NCBI GenBank assembly: GCA_001513045.1
Contig: LFSB01000027.1
Coordinates: forward strand, 19,316 to 83,315
Direction of reading: 5' to 3'
Origin: Clostridiales bacterium DTU089
GTDB lineage: Bacteria; Bacillota; Clostridia; Oscillospirales; Acutalibacteraceae
DNA length: 64,000 nucleotides
The notes under the pieces were generated by a model. That model was not told the origin of the DNA, searched no databases, and worked only from the letters and a program-made list of their open reading frames with translations. Both the position numbers and the translations under genes were made by a program. Below, piece by piece: positions 43,600 through 54,475 of the stretch (the first letter of the stretch is position 1; each line of letters starts with the position of its first letter).

Positions 43600-43833
43600 T
43601 TATTCGCAGCTTTTTTTACCGAAAAGTTCATTTTGAAGCTTCAGAAGTCCTTTTTTACGCTGCTCCTCGGCTTCCTTGTTGATTACGGTTGTGCCGTCGT
43701 CCTCTACATCAAGCACAGAGCCCTCCTTCACATCCGCCGGAAGCTGTGTGAGAACAAGCTTTATCATTATTCCGTCAGCAAGCTCGCATACGGCAAATTC
43801 GCCCTCTATTCTGTCAACTATAACGCGCAGCAT
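43600..43833 (-). CDS. DUF3006 domain protein
   Basis: The 77-residue protein begins MLRVIVDRIEGEFAVCEL, the typical DUF3006 start, with a small beta-barrel core and a charged C-terminal helix ending LFGKKSCE. Family members are usually next to ComEC/MBL-type hydrolases, as here, where its ATG overlaps the end of the MBL gene. AAGGAG lies nine bases upstream of ATG 43833. The function is unknown. Confidence 0.8.
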   Translation of the reverse strand: MLRVIVDRIEGEFAVCELADGIMIKLVLTQLPADVKEGSVLDVEDDGTTVINKEAEEQRKKGLLKLQNELFGKKSCE

Positions 43834-43837
43834 AAGC

Positions 43838-44785
43838 TCATACTCCTTTAAATGTTTTGCAGCTTTTTCCGTCCGTGGCAATTATAACGGTGCCGTCAAT
43901 ATCCGTTCTGAAAAGAGAAACACCGAGGGACGTTATACGGTTTACAATTTTTGCGTTGGGATGGTTATAGCTGTTGCCCGCCCCGCAGGATACAACCGCA
44001 TATCTCGGTTTTACCTGTCTTAAAAACTTCTCCGAGGATGAGGTGTCGCTGCCGTGGTGACCTATCTTTATGACGTCTGAACTCAATTCAAGCCCGGATT
44101 TTATGATATCCTTTTCCGCTTCGGTTTCCGCATCGCCCATAAAAATATATGATATGCCGCCGTAGGTGAAGTGCAGCACAACGGACATATTGTTCAAATC
44201 CTCATACTGCTTTACGGGAGAAAGCACCGTAAAGGCGGCGTCACCGAGTGTGTATTCGTCGCCGCACTCCGCGGCAATTATATTTGCTCCGCTGTCTTTA
44301 AGTGCGATAAGCAGGTTTTCGTATACCTTTGTCGTGGGAATATTTTCCTCGCTCAGACGCGGCATTATCACATTCTCAACCGGCATGCTTCCGATTATTT
44401 CCGCCATACTGCCTATATGGTCGGAATGCGGGTGCGTAACTACTATGTAATCGAGCTTTTCAACGCCGGCGGATTTTAAATATGAGAGTATATTTTCCGA
44501 ATTGCCTGTCTCCCCCGCGTCTATCAGCATGGATTTTTCGCCGCAGATTACAAGCTCGCAATCACCCTGACCGACATCAATAAAGTGCGCCGAAAAAGGC
44601 ATGGATAACGCCTCTGAGGAGTCTGTCATTCCCGAGGCGGAAAAGATATCATCCCATCCCGGCACCTCGAACGGAAGATTCAGCTTAGGCGCAACAGTGA
44701 TAAAAAGAGAAACCGCAAGCAGTGCAAGCGCAAAGGCAAAGGCGATTTTGCGCTGCAATTTATTTAGCTTTCCCGCGTTTAACAT
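43838..44785 (-). CDS. ComEC-like metallo-beta-lactamase-fold hydrolase
   Basis: The 315-residue protein has an N-terminal membrane segment (about 13-30) and an external MBL domain with IDVGQGDCELV, the zinc motif THPHSDHIGS, FMGDAE and KIGHHGSDTSSS. It corresponds to the C-terminal hydrolase domain of the competence protein ComEC without its channel part; such stand-alone proteins may degrade extracellular DNA or other phosphodiesters. The start at 44785 overlaps the ygiQ-like stop by 26 bases. Confidence 0.87.
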   Translation of the reverse strand: MLNAGKLNKLQRKIAFAFALALLAVSLFITVAPKLNLPFEVPGWDDIFSASGMTDSSEALSMPFSAHFIDVGQGDCELVICGEKSMLIDAGETGNSENILSYLKSAGVEKLDYIVVTHPHSDHIGSMAEIIGSMPVENVIMPRLSEENIPTTKVYENLLIALKDSGANIIAAECGDEYTLGDAAFTVLSPVKQYEDLNNMSVVLHFTYGGISYIFMGDAETEAEKDIIKSGLELSSDVIKIGHHGSDTSSSEKFLRQVKPRYAVVSCGAGNSYNHPNAKIVNRITSLGVSLFRTDIDGTVIIATDGKSCKTFKGV

Positions 44786-46667
44786 TGCTTTTGCCGCCTT
44801 TCGGTTTTTTGCCGGGCGCTCGTGTGTGTGAATTTGCCGCCGTGCGGGCATTAGGGGCATAAGCGCCCTTGCCCTTGGGCTCCGGCACAAGACAGCTCTT
44901 TGCCGTGCCTATCAGGTCATAACGATGCTCGATACGCAGCGCTTCGAGCACAAGCCCCTGTGACGATTTATCAAAATAGCGCAGCAGCGCCCTCTGCATA
45001 GCCTTTTCATGAGGATTTTTTGCAACATAAACCGGCTTGAGTGTATACGGGTCAAGTCCCGTATGATACATGGCAGTGGATATCGTTCCGGGTGTGGGAT
45101 AAAAATCCTGAACCTGTTCGGGACGTATATCCTCCCGCTTTAAAAATTCGGCAAGCTCTATGGCTTCCTTTAACGAGCAGCCCGGATGCGAGGACATGAG
45201 ATAAGGAACTATATACTGCTCCTTGCCGAAGCCCTTTGTGTATTCAAAATACTTCTTTGAGAATTTCAGGTACGCCTCTATATGCGGCTTACCCATTTTG
45301 TCAAGCACAGCCGCTGAGCAGTGCTCCGGAGCGACCTTGAGGCGGCCGCTTACATGGTAATGCACAAGCTCGCGGAAGAAAGCATCGTCCTTGTCCTCAA
45401 GCATATAGTCATAGCGTATTCCGGAGCGTATAAACACATTTTTAACTCCGTCAACCGCTCTGACGCTGCGAAGTATGTCAAGATATTCCGAATGGTCGGC
45501 AACAAGATTCGGACAGGGCTTGGGAGCGAGACATTTTTTACCCTTGCACAGCCCCTTTTCCATTTGAATCTTACACGACGGAAACCTGAAATTAGCCGTG
45601 GGTCCGCCTATATCGTGAATGTTCCCTTTAAAGCTGTCGAGCGTGGTGAGAAGCTTGGCTTCCGCTATTACGGATTCCTTGCTGCGCGAGGTAACGTATC
45701 TGCCCTGGTGAAACGCAAGCGAACAGAAATTACACGCTCCGAAGCAGCCGCGATTGTGCGCTATTGAGAACTCAACCTCAGAGAACCCCGGAACGCCTCC
45801 GAGAGCCTCATAGGACGGGTGCGGTTTTCTGACATAGGGTAACGCATATACCTCGTCAAGCTCCGCGGTTGTCAACGGAGGCATGGGCGGATTCTGAACG
45901 AGCATCATTGAACCGTGACGCTGCTTGAGAAGCTTACCGCGTATATGGTCCTGCTCATCGAGTTGAATTCTTGCCGCCACGGCGTACTCCCTTTCGGATT
46001 TTACAACATTTTCAAATGACGGACATTCCGCACCGTACAGAGGAGTGTTCCTGACATCCACCGCGTAGCAGGTTCCGCGTATATCGGTCATATCCTTTAT
46101 GTTTTCTCCGGCGGCGAGTCTGCGGGCGATTTCACGCGTCTGGTTTTCACCCATACCGTAGGATATCATGTCCGCCCCGGACTCAAAAAGTATTGAGGGG
46201 TGAACGGTGTCATCCCAGTAATCGTAATGTGCGAAGCGGCGAAGCGAGGCCTCAAGTCCGCCGATTATAATGGGTATGTCCCCGTATATTTCACGGATTT
46301 TTTTACAGTAAACGCTTACCGCCCTGTCCGGACGCTTGCCCGTAGCTCCGCCGGGAGTATAACAATCCTCATTGCGCCGGTGTTTGGCAACCGTGTAATG
46401 AGCAACCATTGAGTCGAGATTGCCCGAGGACACAAAAAAACCGAGCTTCGGTCTGCCTAAGCGAGTGAAATCCCGATCCGACTTCCAGTCCGGCTGCGAA
46501 AGCACGGCAACGCGAAAGCCCGCATTCTCAAGGACACGGGTTATTATCGCGGGACCGAAGGACGGGTGGTCAACGTAGGCATCGCCTGTGACGTATACAA
46601 AATCCGCTGTATCCCACCCGAGCTGTGCAATCTCATGTGCAGTTGTAGGTAAAAACTTATTATTCAT
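44760..46667 (-). CDS. YgiQ family radical SAM protein
   Basis: The 635-residue protein has an N-terminal cobalamin-binding-like domain ([36 protein letters not shown]), a central radical SAM domain with the cluster motif CFGACNFCS, and a basic C-terminal tail rich in Gly, Lys and Pro. YgiQ enzymes (UPF0313) have no settled reaction. It overlaps the ftsK stop by four bases and is overlapped by the MBL gene, so all are in one operon. Confidence 0.93.
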   Translation of the reverse strand: MNNKFLPTTAHEIAQLGWDTADFVYVTGDAYVDHPSFGPAIITRVLENAGFRVAVLSQPDWKSDRDFTRLGRPKLGFFVSSGNLDSMVAHYTVAKHRRNEDCYTPGGATGKRPDRAVSVYCKKIREIYGDIPIIIGGLEASLRRFAHYDYWDDTVHPSILFESGADMISYGMGENQTREIARRLAAGENIKDMTDIRGTCYAVDVRNTPLYGAECPSFENVVKSEREYAVAARIQLDEQDHIRGKLLKQRHGSMMLVQNPPMPPLTTAELDEVYALPYVRKPHPSYEALGGVPGFSEVEFSIAHNRGCFGACNFCSLAFHQGRYVTSRSKESVIAEAKLLTTLDSFKGNIHDIGGPTANFRFPSCKIQMEKGLCKGKKCLAPKPCPNLVADHSEYLDILRSVRAVDGVKNVFIRSGIRYDYMLEDKDDAFFRELVHYHVSGRLKVAPEHCSAAVLDKMGKPHIEAYLKFSKKYFEYTKGFGKEQYIVPYLMSSHPGCSLKEAIELAEFLKREDIRPEQVQDFYPTPGTISTAMYHTGLDPYTLKPVYVAKNPHEKAMQRALLRYFDKSSQGLVLEALRIEHRYDLIGTAKSCLVPEPKGKGAYAPNARTAANSHTRAPGKKPKGGKSNVKRGKAK

Positions 46668-49246
46668 ATATCTTCTTGACTGTCCGCGGAGCTTGAAAAT
46701 ACATCCTCAAACACCTCTGCGGCACCGACTTCCTCGTCCTCTGTTCTGCGCGGAGTGGCAGTGGCCATTGCGTTCATCTCATACCATTGCTGTTTTGAAA
46801 TGAGCACCTTTCTCGGCTTGCTGCCCTCAAAGGGACCGACTATGCCGCGCTCGGCAAGCTCATCAATTATTCTTGCCGCTCTCGCGTAACCGAGCTTGAG
46901 CTTGCGCTGGAGCAAGGTCGTGGATGCCATTTGCGCTTCAACTACAACCTCTATCGCTTTCGGCAACAGCTCGTCCGATTCGGAATCTGCGTCATCCGAA
47001 TCGCCGTCCGAAAAGATGCTTGAGCCCTTCTTTTTTGCGGGCTCTGCCGCCGCCTGACGCTCGATTTCCTCCATAACGCTGTCGTCATAGGTGGTTTCGG
47101 ACTGCGCCTTTATGAAGTTTATAACAGTCTCTATTTCCATATCGGAAACATAGCAACCCTGTATTCTGATAGGCTTTGAGGTTCCCACCGGAGCAAAGAG
47201 CATATCTCCGAGACCGAGCAGCTTTTCGGCACCTATCATATCGAGAATAGTTCTCGAGTCAACCTGAGAGGACACCGAAAGCGCTATACGGCTGGGAATG
47301 TTGGCTTTGATTATACCGGTAATTACATCGACGGACGGTCTTTGTGTCGCAATTACAAGATGCATACCCGCGGCACGCGCCATCTGAGCAAGGCGGCATA
47401 TGGAGTCCTCAACCTCGTTAGGGGCAGCCATCATAAGGTCCGACAGCTCATCAATGAATATTACTATGTGCGGAATTTTTGCCTCTCCCCGCTTTTCAAG
47501 CACCGAGTTATAACCTGCAATATCGCGCACGTTGTTTTCGGAAAACAGCTTGTAGCGGTTGAGCATCTCGGTCACAGCCCAAGCAAGGGCGCCGGACGCC
47601 TTTCTCGGGTCTGAAACCACGGGCACAAGAAGGTGCGGTATACCGGAATATATAGTGAACTCAACCTTTTTCGGGTCTATCATTATGAGCTTTACTTCAT
47701 CCGGTGTGGCGTTGTAAAGGATGCTTAATATCATCGTGTTGAGGCACACGGATTTGCCCGAGCCTGTTGTTCCGGCTATGAGCAGATGCGGCATCTTGGC
47801 AAGGTCCGCATACGACGGAGTGCCCTGAATATCTCTTCCGAGAGCGACGTTCAGCTTGCTTTTTGCAAGGCGGTATTGATTTGTATCAATTATTTCACGC
47901 AGACTTACGGGATTCCTCTCGCGGTTCGGAACCTCAATTCCGACTGCAGCCTTGTTCGGTATCGGAGCCTCTATTCTTACGCCTGCGGTTGCAAGATTCA
48001 GCGCAAGGTCGTCCGCAAGACCGGTTATTTTGCTGATTTTAACTCCTGCCGCCGGCTGAAGCTCATAACGGGTCACGGAGGGACTTCTGCAGATATCCAC
48101 TATTTTTGTTTCAACTCCGAAGCTGCGCAGTGTATCAACAAGCTTCTGGGCGTTGAGCTTGAGCTCGTCGCCGTAATCAGCGCTTTCGGACGCTCTGGGC
48201 GGATTAAGGCAGTCAATCGGGGGCAGCCGGTAGCTCGGCTTTTCCTCCTCAACAACCGGCTCTGCGGGTGCCGGAGGCGCCTTCTTTTCCGTTGCCGGAA
48301 TTTTTGAAGCTTCCTTTTGTGATGCCTTTTTTATTATATCATCAAGCAGCACGGGCTTTGAATCCGCATGAGTCTCCGCTGCGGGCGCCGGCTTGGGCTC
48401 CTCTGTTATGGAAACGACCGTGCCCGGCTTTTTGATATGCTTTTTCTGCTCCTTGGTTTCGTCTATAAGCTCATCAATAACAGAGGGTGCTGCGCTTGCC
48501 GCAGGACCTAAATCCACATCAAAGTCAAACTTTTTTCTCTCCTCGCGCGCCTCGCGCTCCTGCTCCTGATGAGTTTTCACAAGCTCTATTTTTTCTTCGG
48601 TATATTCCGAAACCTTTTCAACCGGCTTCCAGACTGTACGGAAAAGCTTGATAAGTGTGGTTCCGGTCATAAGCATAAACGCAAGGAAGATAAAGAGCAT
48701 GTCTGTTATTCCCGCGGCAAGCTTATTTGCACCGGTGCACAGTAAAAAGATTCCGCCGATAAACGCTCCGAGAAAGCCGCTCCCGGCTACCGAACCGGTG
48801 GTCTTGAAAAAGCGGTAGCCCTCCTTGAGCTGTTCAAGAAATGACAGGTTCAGCGAGGTGTCGCACTTTACAATATGTACAAAGCCCAGAATGAGCACAA
48901 GGAAAATACATGCTTCGACAACCTTGGTGCCTACGCTGTTGAGAGGCTTATCCATAGCCGCCATGATGGCTATATATATCAGCAGCAGCGGCAGCAAAAA
49001 TGCACCGAAGCCGAACATCCCGAAAGCGAAGTTGCGAAGTGCGCCCCATACCCCGTTTGCCTTTATAAAGGTAAGGCACAGCATAAATACCGATATTACG
49101 AACAGCACCACAGCGTATAGCTGCTTTTTTGCCGCTGTGTCCGCTTCCCTGGCGGGCGCCTGACGTTGTGCCGGGGCGGGTTTTTTAGGCGCGGTTTTTG
49201 TTGCAGCTTTTGCGGGAGCCTTTTTGTTTCCCGAAGAGTTTGCCAT
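46664..49246 (-). CDS. DNA translocase FtsK/SpoIIIE
   Basis: The 860-residue protein pumps DNA through closing septa, and in spore formers moves the chromosome into the forespore. It has about four to five N-terminal membrane segments (within residues 43-205), a long Ala/Pro/Glu linker (about 230-350), a RecA-like motor with [14 protein letters not shown] (Walker A) and [13 protein letters not shown] (Walker B), and a C-terminal winged-helix gamma domain (about 765-830) with [18 protein letters not shown]. Near tepA-like clpP, as in B. subtilis spoIIIE. The start follows AAAGGA at a slightly long distance. Confidence 0.95.
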   Translation of the reverse strand: MANSSGNKKAPAKAATKTAPKKPAPAQRQAPAREADTAAKKQLYAVVLFVISVFMLCLTFIKANGVWGALRNFAFGMFGFGAFLLPLLLIYIAIMAAMDKPLNSVGTKVVEACIFLVLILGFVHIVKCDTSLNLSFLEQLKEGYRFFKTTGSVAGSGFLGAFIGGIFLLCTGANKLAAGITDMLFIFLAFMLMTGTTLIKLFRTVWKPVEKVSEYTEEKIELVKTHQEQEREAREERKKFDFDVDLGPAASAAPSVIDELIDETKEQKKHIKKPGTVVSITEEPKPAPAAETHADSKPVLLDDIIKKASQKEASKIPATEKKAPPAPAEPVVEEEKPSYRLPPIDCLNPPRASESADYGDELKLNAQKLVDTLRSFGVETKIVDICRSPSVTRYELQPAAGVKISKITGLADDLALNLATAGVRIEAPIPNKAAVGIEVPNRERNPVSLREIIDTNQYRLAKSKLNVALGRDIQGTPSYADLAKMPHLLIAGTTGSGKSVCLNTMILSILYNATPDEVKLIMIDPKKVEFTIYSGIPHLLVPVVSDPRKASGALAWAVTEMLNRYKLFSENNVRDIAGYNSVLEKRGEAKIPHIVIFIDELSDLMMAAPNEVEDSICRLAQMARAAGMHLVIATQRPSVDVITGIIKANIPSRIALSVSSQVDSRTILDMIGAEKLLGLGDMLFAPVGTSKPIRIQGCYVSDMEIETVINFIKAQSETTYDDSVMEEIERQAAAEPAKKKGSSIFSDGDSDDADSESDELLPKAIEVVVEAQMASTTLLQRKLKLGYARAARIIDELAERGIVGPFEGSKPRKVLISKQQWYEMNAMATATPRRTEDEEVGAAEVFEDVFSSSADSQEDI

Positions 49247-49287
49247 TTGAAATTACCAATCCTTTCACAAAGGTGAAGTTTATCTTT

Positions 49288-50175
49288 TTAATGTATACCG
49301 ATGTATACGTTTGCAAATTTTTCAATAAGTCCGAGAATAACGGTTATTCCGCCGAGCGCAAGGCAATAGTAGCCGAAATATTTGAACATGTCCTTCTTCA
49401 GCAATATGCGTAACAGCTTTATGCACAAAACACCGACAACAGCCGCAACAACTATACCTATGAAGACCGGGAAGAAATCAAAGGTCTCCCCTGCCTCTAC
49501 GGCATCCTTCAGCTCCATTACATTTGCCGCAAGCACAGCCGGAATACCGAGGATAAATGAGTATTTTACCATGTAATCCTTGGACACGCCGCACATAAGT
49601 CCGGTTGATATTGTTGAGCCGGAGCGCGATACGCCCGGAAGCAACGCCGCAACGGCCTGAGCAATACCTATAAGAATCGCGTCGAGAGTGTTTACCTTGC
49701 GATTCGATTTTTTAAGCTGTGCGGTTCTGGCACCGGCAAGAAGCAGCAGTGCGGTAAACAGGAAGCAAAAGCCCTCTGCGAGTATGCTTGTGTCCTCGGA
49801 AAAGCGTTTGAAGAAGTCCATGATGTTCTGGTCGTTTCCGATAGGTATCAAAAGGAAGAGCAGAGGTATGCAGGAAAAGAAGAACATAACGAGCATACGG
49901 CGGTTTCCTTTTATGTCCTTGTATTTGAATTTCCGGTGAACGACATCCTTTATCACGGAAATAAATTCAAGCACAAGCTCCCATATGGTTTCGTAATAGA
50001 CAATGAAAACAGCCGCGAGCGTACCCATCTGTAACAGTACCGAAAACAGGAGTGAGGATTCGACTCCTACTCCGAGCCAGTGCTGAAACAGTGAAAGATG
50101 GCCGCTGCTTGATATCGGCAGGAATTCGGTAATTCCCTGCACTATTCCGAGTATAATTGCTTTAATGATGCTCAA
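49288..50175 (-). CDS. uppP: undecaprenyl-diphosphatase
   Basis: UppP recycles the cell-wall lipid carrier by removing a phosphate from undecaprenyl diphosphate; over-expression gives bacitracin tolerance. The 295-residue membrane protein has both signature regions: GIVQGITEFLPISSSGHLS at the start and LLPGVSRSGSTISTGLMCG in the middle, with about eight membrane segments. The start is TTG at 50175 after a GAGGA site. It lies between ftsK and the clpP-like gene on the same strand. Confidence 0.95.
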   Translation of the reverse strand: MSIIKAIILGIVQGITEFLPISSSGHLSLFQHWLGVGVESSLLFSVLLQMGTLAAVFIVYYETIWELVLEFISVIKDVVHRKFKYKDIKGNRRMLVMFFFSCIPLLFLLIPIGNDQNIMDFFKRFSEDTSILAEGFCFLFTALLLLAGARTAQLKKSNRKVNTLDAILIGIAQAVAALLPGVSRSGSTISTGLMCGVSKDYMVKYSFILGIPAVLAANVMELKDAVEAGETFDFFPVFIGIVVAAVVGVLCIKLLRILLKKDMFKYFGYYCLALGGITVILGLIEKFANVYIGIH

Positions 50176-50196
50176 TTTAAGTCCTCCCCAAAATTA

Positions 50197-50958
50197 TTAT
50201 GTGTTGTTTGAATCCGGGCTTTCTATCATGGAATAAAGTGCGTCAAGCGCATCGGACAGACTGCCGAGGGAGTCAATCAGCCCTTCCTCCACAGCATCCT
50301 TTCCGTCAAGAACCGTGCCTACATCCATAACAAGCTCACCCGTGGCGAGCATGAGCGAACGGAAGCGCTCTTTTTTCATGCCGGAATTTGCCTCTATAAA
50401 GCTTACTATACGCTCCTGCATGCGCTCGAAATATGAAAGTGTCTGAGGTACACCGAGCACAAGACCGTTCATGCGAACGGGATGCACCGTCATAGTTGCG
50501 GACGGAGTAATGAATGATTTTTTGGCAGATACCGCAAGCGGAACTCCTATGGAATGACCGCCTCCGAGCACAAGCGAAACTGTCGGCGTTTTCATGCCGG
50601 CAATAAGCTCTGCAATGGCAAGCCCCGCCTCAATATCACCGCCGACGGTATTGAGTATTATTATAAGCCCGTCTATTTCGGGGCTCTCCTCTATCGCGAC
50701 GAGTCTGGGTATAACGTGCTCGTATTTTGTGGTTTTGTTTTGAGGAGGCAGAATATAGTGCCCTTCAATCTGACCTATAATTGTGAGACAGTGAATATAT
50801 TTTCCGTTTCTCTCAACGGTAACGGAACCATCCTCTGCCACAGGGGTGCGAACCTCGTCCTCGGAATTTTCGTCGGTATCAGATGCCGGTGCCGGTTCTC
50901 CCGCAGGAGGTGCCGGTGTAATAAAATTGCGGTTTCCGTGTTTAGTCTCATCAGCCAT
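50197..50958 (-). CDS. ClpP-class serine protease, TepA-like
   Basis: The 253-residue protein has a disordered Pro/Glu-rich N-terminus (about 1-45) and a ClpP/crotonase fold with [19 protein letters not shown], the catalytic Ser in [15 protein letters not shown] and His in TVHPVRM. B. subtilis TepA, next to spoIIIE, has the same layout and helps germination by degrading spore proteins; sigma-dependent expression is not visible here. ATG 50958 follows AAGGTG; upstream Met codons are less well placed. Confidence 0.85.
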   Translation of the reverse strand: MADETKHGNRNFITPAPPAGEPAPASDTDENSEDEVRTPVAEDGSVTVERNGKYIHCLTIIGQIEGHYILPPQNKTTKYEHVIPRLVAIEESPEIDGLIIILNTVGGDIEAGLAIAELIAGMKTPTVSLVLGGGHSIGVPLAVSAKKSFITPSATMTVHPVRMNGLVLGVPQTLSYFERMQERIVSFIEANSGMKKERFRSLMLATGELVMDVGTVLDGKDAVEEGLIDSLGSLSDALDALYSMIESPDSNNT

Positions 50959-51178
50959 ATTTTTCACCTTTTCTTCCATAAAGTGCGCTGTGCGCCGCAC
51001 TCGGTATTTTGCTCCGAAAAGGTGAAAATATTATCAGATGTCTCCGACAATTGCACATAATACCACATTTTGTATGCAGTATACCACTAAAATCAAAAAA
51101 ACGCAACATTTGGCTTTAATAATATTTATATGTTTTACTGAGTTTTCAAGGTTTTTATGCGAAAGTTTGAAAAAATCC

Positions 51179-51196
51179 TTGTTAAATTGTTGACAA
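51179..51196 (+). promoter_or_regulatory. candidate Rex operator at the aconitase promoter
   Basis: TTGTTAA ATTG TTGACAA matches the Rex site TTGTTAANNNNTTAACAA except one base, and overlaps the -35 element (51190-51195). A weaker second copy, TTGTTAA plus TAAACAA with five bases between, lies at 51225-51243 near the start of the transcript. Rex itself is encoded third in this operon, fitting NADH-responsive autoregulation. Confidence 0.72.
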
Positions 51197-51218
51197 AATC
51201 CCCTGCTCGGTTTATCAT
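51190..51218 (+). promoter_or_regulatory. SigA-type promoter for aconitase-icd-rex
   Basis: A perfect TTGACA (51190-51195) and TATCAT (51213-51218) are 17 bases apart, followed by a leader of about 40 bases to the TTG start of aconitase. The 306-base gap to the divergent clpP-like gene holds otherwise only AT-rich sequence, apart from the Rex-like sites. Confidence 0.82.
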
Positions 51219-51264
51219 AAGTAATTGTTAAATTTATAAACAAGTTTATACGGAGGCGGTTATT

Positions 51265-53196
51265 TTGGGACTTAATTTGGCGCAAAAGCTCATAAAAGCT
51301 CATTTGCTTGAGGGCGATATGACACCCGGAAGCGAGGTAGCAATAAGAATAGATCAGACCCTCACACAGGACGCAACGGGAACAATGGCGTATCTTGAAT
51401 TTGAAGCAATGGGAGTGGAGCGTGTAAAGACGGAGCTTTCCGTTGCTTACATAGACCACAACACCCTTCAGACTGGCTTTGAAAACGCGGATGACCACCG
51501 TTTTATTCAGAGCGTATGCAAGAAACGCGGAGTGAGATTTTCACGCCCCGGCAACGGAATATGCCATCAGGTACATCTTGAGCGCTTCGGAATACCCGGA
51601 AAAACGCTCATAGGCTCAGACAGCCACACCCCCACCGGAGGCGGAATCGGTATGCTGGCAATCGGTGCCGGCGGACTTGACGTTGCGGTTGCAATGGGCG
51701 GAGGCGCATACTATATCACTATGCCCGAGGTCATCAAAATAAATCTTACAGGCAAGCTTTCACCCTATGTTTCGGCAAAGGATATTATTCTCGAAGTGCT
51801 TCGCATACTCAGCGTAAAGGGCGGAGTAGGTAAGGTTGTAGAATACGGCGGTGAGGGCATAAAAACTCTTTCCGTACCCGAAAGAGCCACAATAACAAAC
51901 ATGGGCGCGGAGCTCGGCGCAACAACCTCTGTGTTCCCGTCGGACGACATAACCAAGGCGTTTCTCAAGGCACAGCAAAGGGAAAACGACTGGGTTGAGC
52001 TTCTGCCGGATGCGGATGCCGAATACAGCAGAGTTATTGACATAAATCTTTCTGCACTCGCTCCCCTTGCGGCAATGCCTCACATGCCCGACAATGTAAA
52101 ATCCGTTAACGAAATCGGTGCTCTCAAGGTTGACCAGGTGCTTATAGGCTCCTGCACCAACTCCTCGCTTTTCGATATGCTTAAGGTTGCGGCAATTCTC
52201 AAGGGCAAAACCGTTGCACCTAATGTAAGTCTCGGAATAGCGCCCGGCTCAAAGCAGGTTCTTACCATGCTTGCGGAAAACGGAGCACTTGCGGATATGA
52301 TAGCCGCCGGAGCGAGAATACTCGAAAGCGCCTGCGGACCTTGCATAGGCATGGGTCAATCTCCCTGCTCAAAGGGTATTTCGCTGCGCACCTTCAACCG
52401 TAATTTTGAAGGCAGAAGCGGCACAGCCGACGGTCAGATATTCCTTGTAAGCCCTGAAACGGCTGCAGCTTCGGCAATATCCGGAGTTCTTACAGATGCA
52501 CGTACTCTCGGCGGCGAAATCAGTGTTGATATGCCCGAAAGCTTCCTCATAAACGACAATATGGTTGAGCTTCCCGCTTCGGTTGACGAGGCAAAGAATA
52601 TTGAAGTTATTTACGGCCCCAACATAAAGCCGTTCCCGTCAAGCGATGTGCTCGGCGAAAGCATAACCGCAAAGGCGGTTCTCAAGGTCGGCGATGACAT
52701 AACCACCGACCATATCATGCCCGCGGGAGCGAAGATACTCCCCTACCGCTCAAATATCCCCTTCCTTTCGCAGTTCTGTTTCCGTCAGTGCGATGAGCAT
52801 TTTGCCGAAAACTGCAAGGCTGCCGGAAGCGGAATTATTATAGGCGGCGCGAATTACGGTCAGGGCTCATCGAGGGAGCATGCCGCTCTCGTACCGCTTT
52901 ATCTCGGAATCAAGGCGGTTATCGTTAAATCCTTCGCAAGAATACATCGCGCGAACCTCATAAACGCCGGCATACTGCCGTTTACCTTCTCGGATGCAGC
53001 GGATTATGACAAAATATCCAAGGACGATATTCTTGAGCTTCCCGATTTAAGAGCGGCGCTTTCGGCGGGTACGCAAATCAGGCTTGTTAACAAGACCAAA
53101 AACGAGGAATATTCGCTGCTTTGTCCCCTTTCGGACAGACAGCTGAAAATAATCCTCGCCGGAGGACTTCTCAATTATACTAAACTTGGAGAATAA
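51265..53196 (+). CDS. aconitate hydratase
   Basis: Aconitase isomerises citrate to isocitrate with a [4Fe-4S] cluster. The 643-residue protein has GSDSHTPTGGGIGML, cluster Cys in LIGSCTNSS and SACGPCIGMG, and the swivelling domain with GGANYGQGSSREHAA. Its length and order fit the shorter Aquifex-type aconitases that resemble isopropylmalate isomerase. The start is TTG at 51265, eight bases after GGAGG. It is the first gene of a run with isocitrate dehydrogenase and rex, so citrate conversion to 2-oxoglutarate is encoded together. Confidence 0.94.
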   Translation: MGLNLAQKLIKAHLLEGDMTPGSEVAIRIDQTLTQDATGTMAYLEFEAMGVERVKTELSVAYIDHNTLQTGFENADDHRFIQSVCKKRGVRFSRPGNGICHQVHLERFGIPGKTLIGSDSHTPTGGGIGMLAIGAGGLDVAVAMGGGAYYITMPEVIKINLTGKLSPYVSAKDIILEVLRILSVKGGVGKVVEYGGEGIKTLSVPERATITNMGAELGATTSVFPSDDITKAFLKAQQRENDWVELLPDADAEYSRVIDINLSALAPLAAMPHMPDNVKSVNEIGALKVDQVLIGSCTNSSLFDMLKVAAILKGKTVAPNVSLGIAPGSKQVLTMLAENGALADMIAAGARILESACGPCIGMGQSPCSKGISLRTFNRNFEGRSGTADGQIFLVSPETAAASAISGVLTDARTLGGEISVDMPESFLINDNMVELPASVDEAKNIEVIYGPNIKPFPSSDVLGESITAKAVLKVGDDITTDHIMPAGAKILPYRSNIPFLSQFCFRQCDEHFAENCKAAGSGIIIGGANYGQGSSREHAALVPLYLGIKAVIVKSFARIHRANLINAGILPFTFSDAADYDKISKDDILELPDLRAALSAGTQIRLVNKTKNEEYSLLCPLSDRQLKIILAGGLLNYTKLGE

Positions 53197-53259
53197 GCTT
53201 GCGCCTTGACGGTCAACAACCGTCATTTCGTAATGAAGCAGGACTTCGTTTGCCGAAAC

Positions 53260-53305
53260 CGCCACAAAGTTTGCGGCTCGGCGGAAAGGAATGGTTATAA
53301 AAATG
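53260..53305 (+). repeat. start-region motif, copy A (isocitrate dehydrogenase)
   Basis: These 46 bases up to the start codon match 33 of the 46 bases in front of the NCS2 permease start (56872-56917). Shared parts are CAAAG, TTGCGGC, AAAGGAA, GGT and AAA before ATG. In both, the AAAGGA is 12 bases from the start codon. Upstream of it lie two small hairpins in the aconitase-icd gap. Meaning is unknown. Confidence 0.5.
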
Positions 53306-54469
53306 ACAGAAGTACAGATTAAAAACGCGCTTGATAAGTTTGAAGCGCTTATAAGAGAGCAATCCGCAAGAAATGAAAAAATCAAATCCGTCAAGGAATT
53401 CACCGATTATAAAGCGCTTGACAAAATAATCATAGGCGTATGCGGCGGAGACGGTATAGGTCCCGTAATTACGCGTGAATCCGCTGCCGTGCTTGAATAT
53501 ATGCTTGCCGACGAGGTGAAAGCGGGTAAGGTTGAATTTAAATTCATTGACGGACTCACAATTGAAAACAGAGTTGCCGCAATGAAGCCGATTCCGGATG
53601 ACGTGCTCGACGAGCTGAAGAGCTGTCATGTCATACTCAAGGGACCGACCACTACCCCGCAGGCGGGAGACGGACTGCCGAATATCGAAAGCGCAAACGT
53701 TGCAATGCGCAAGGCGCTTGATTTATTTGCCAACGTGCGTCCCGTAAAGGTTCCCGCTCAGGGCATTGACTGGACCTTCTTCCGCGAGAACACTGAGGGC
53801 GCTTACGCAGTGGGCTCAAAGGGTGTAAATGTCGATGATGAGCTGGCAATGGACTTTGTGGTTACCACCACGGAGGGCTGCCAGAGAATCGCGAGGCTTG
53901 CATACGAATACGCCAGAAACAACAACAAGGAAAGAGTCTCCATTGTCACAAAGGCAAACATTATAAAAACCACAGACGGTAAATTCCTTAACCTCTGCAA
54001 GGAAATCGGTGCTGAATATCCGGAAATAACCACAGATGAATGGTATATAGACATTGCCACGGCAAAGCTCGTTGACGAGAAGCGCCGCAAGGATTTCAAG
54101 GTGTTTATCCTCCCGAATCTTTACGGAGATATAATTACAGATGAGGCAGCCGAGTTCCAGGGCGGTGTGGGCACAGCCGGAAGTGCAAATATCGGCAAGC
54201 GCTATGCGATGTTTGAGGCCATTCACGGCTCTGCTCCCAGAATGATAAAAGAAGGTCGCGGCAAATATGCCGACCCCTGCTCGATGCTCCGCGCATCGGT
54301 GCTTCTGCTTTCTCACATAGGTATGCAAAAGCAGGCCGATACACTTGAGCGTGCGCTTGATATATGCATGCTTGAGGAGTGCAAACTGAAGATAACCGGA
54401 CGCGAGGACGGCTGCACCTGCGAAGAATTCGGAAAATACGTTATGGAAACGGTAAAGAAGCTGAGGTAA
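53303..54469 (+). CDS. isocitrate dehydrogenase, isocitrate/isopropylmalate dehydrogenase family
   Basis: This 388-residue dehydrogenase decarboxylates isocitrate to 2-oxoglutarate. Visible are GVCGGDGIGPVITRE, LKGPTTTPQ, the substrate loop SANVAMRKALDLFANVRPVK, FFRENTEGAYAVG, NLYGDIITDEAAEFQGG and EAIHGSAPR. Substrate-loop order favours isocitrate over isopropylmalate, and the aconitase partner agrees. Cofactor (NAD or NADP) is not certain. ATG 53303 is preferred over 53291, which lies against the AAAGGA. It shares a start-region motif with the NCS2 permease. Confidence 0.88.
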   Translation: MTEVQIKNALDKFEALIREQSARNEKIKSVKEFTDYKALDKIIIGVCGGDGIGPVITRESAAVLEYMLADEVKAGKVEFKFIDGLTIENRVAAMKPIPDDVLDELKSCHVILKGPTTTPQAGDGLPNIESANVAMRKALDLFANVRPVKVPAQGIDWTFFRENTEGAYAVGSKGVNVDDELAMDFVVTTTEGCQRIARLAYEYARNNNKERVSIVTKANIIKTTDGKFLNLCKEIGAEYPEITTDEWYIDIATAKLVDEKRRKDFKVFILPNLYGDIITDEAAEFQGGVGTAGSANIGKRYAMFEAIHGSAPRMIKEGRGKYADPCSMLRASVLLLSHIGMQKQADTLERALDICMLEECKLKITGREDGCTCEEFGKYVMETVKKLR

Positions 54470-54475
54470 AAAGCT

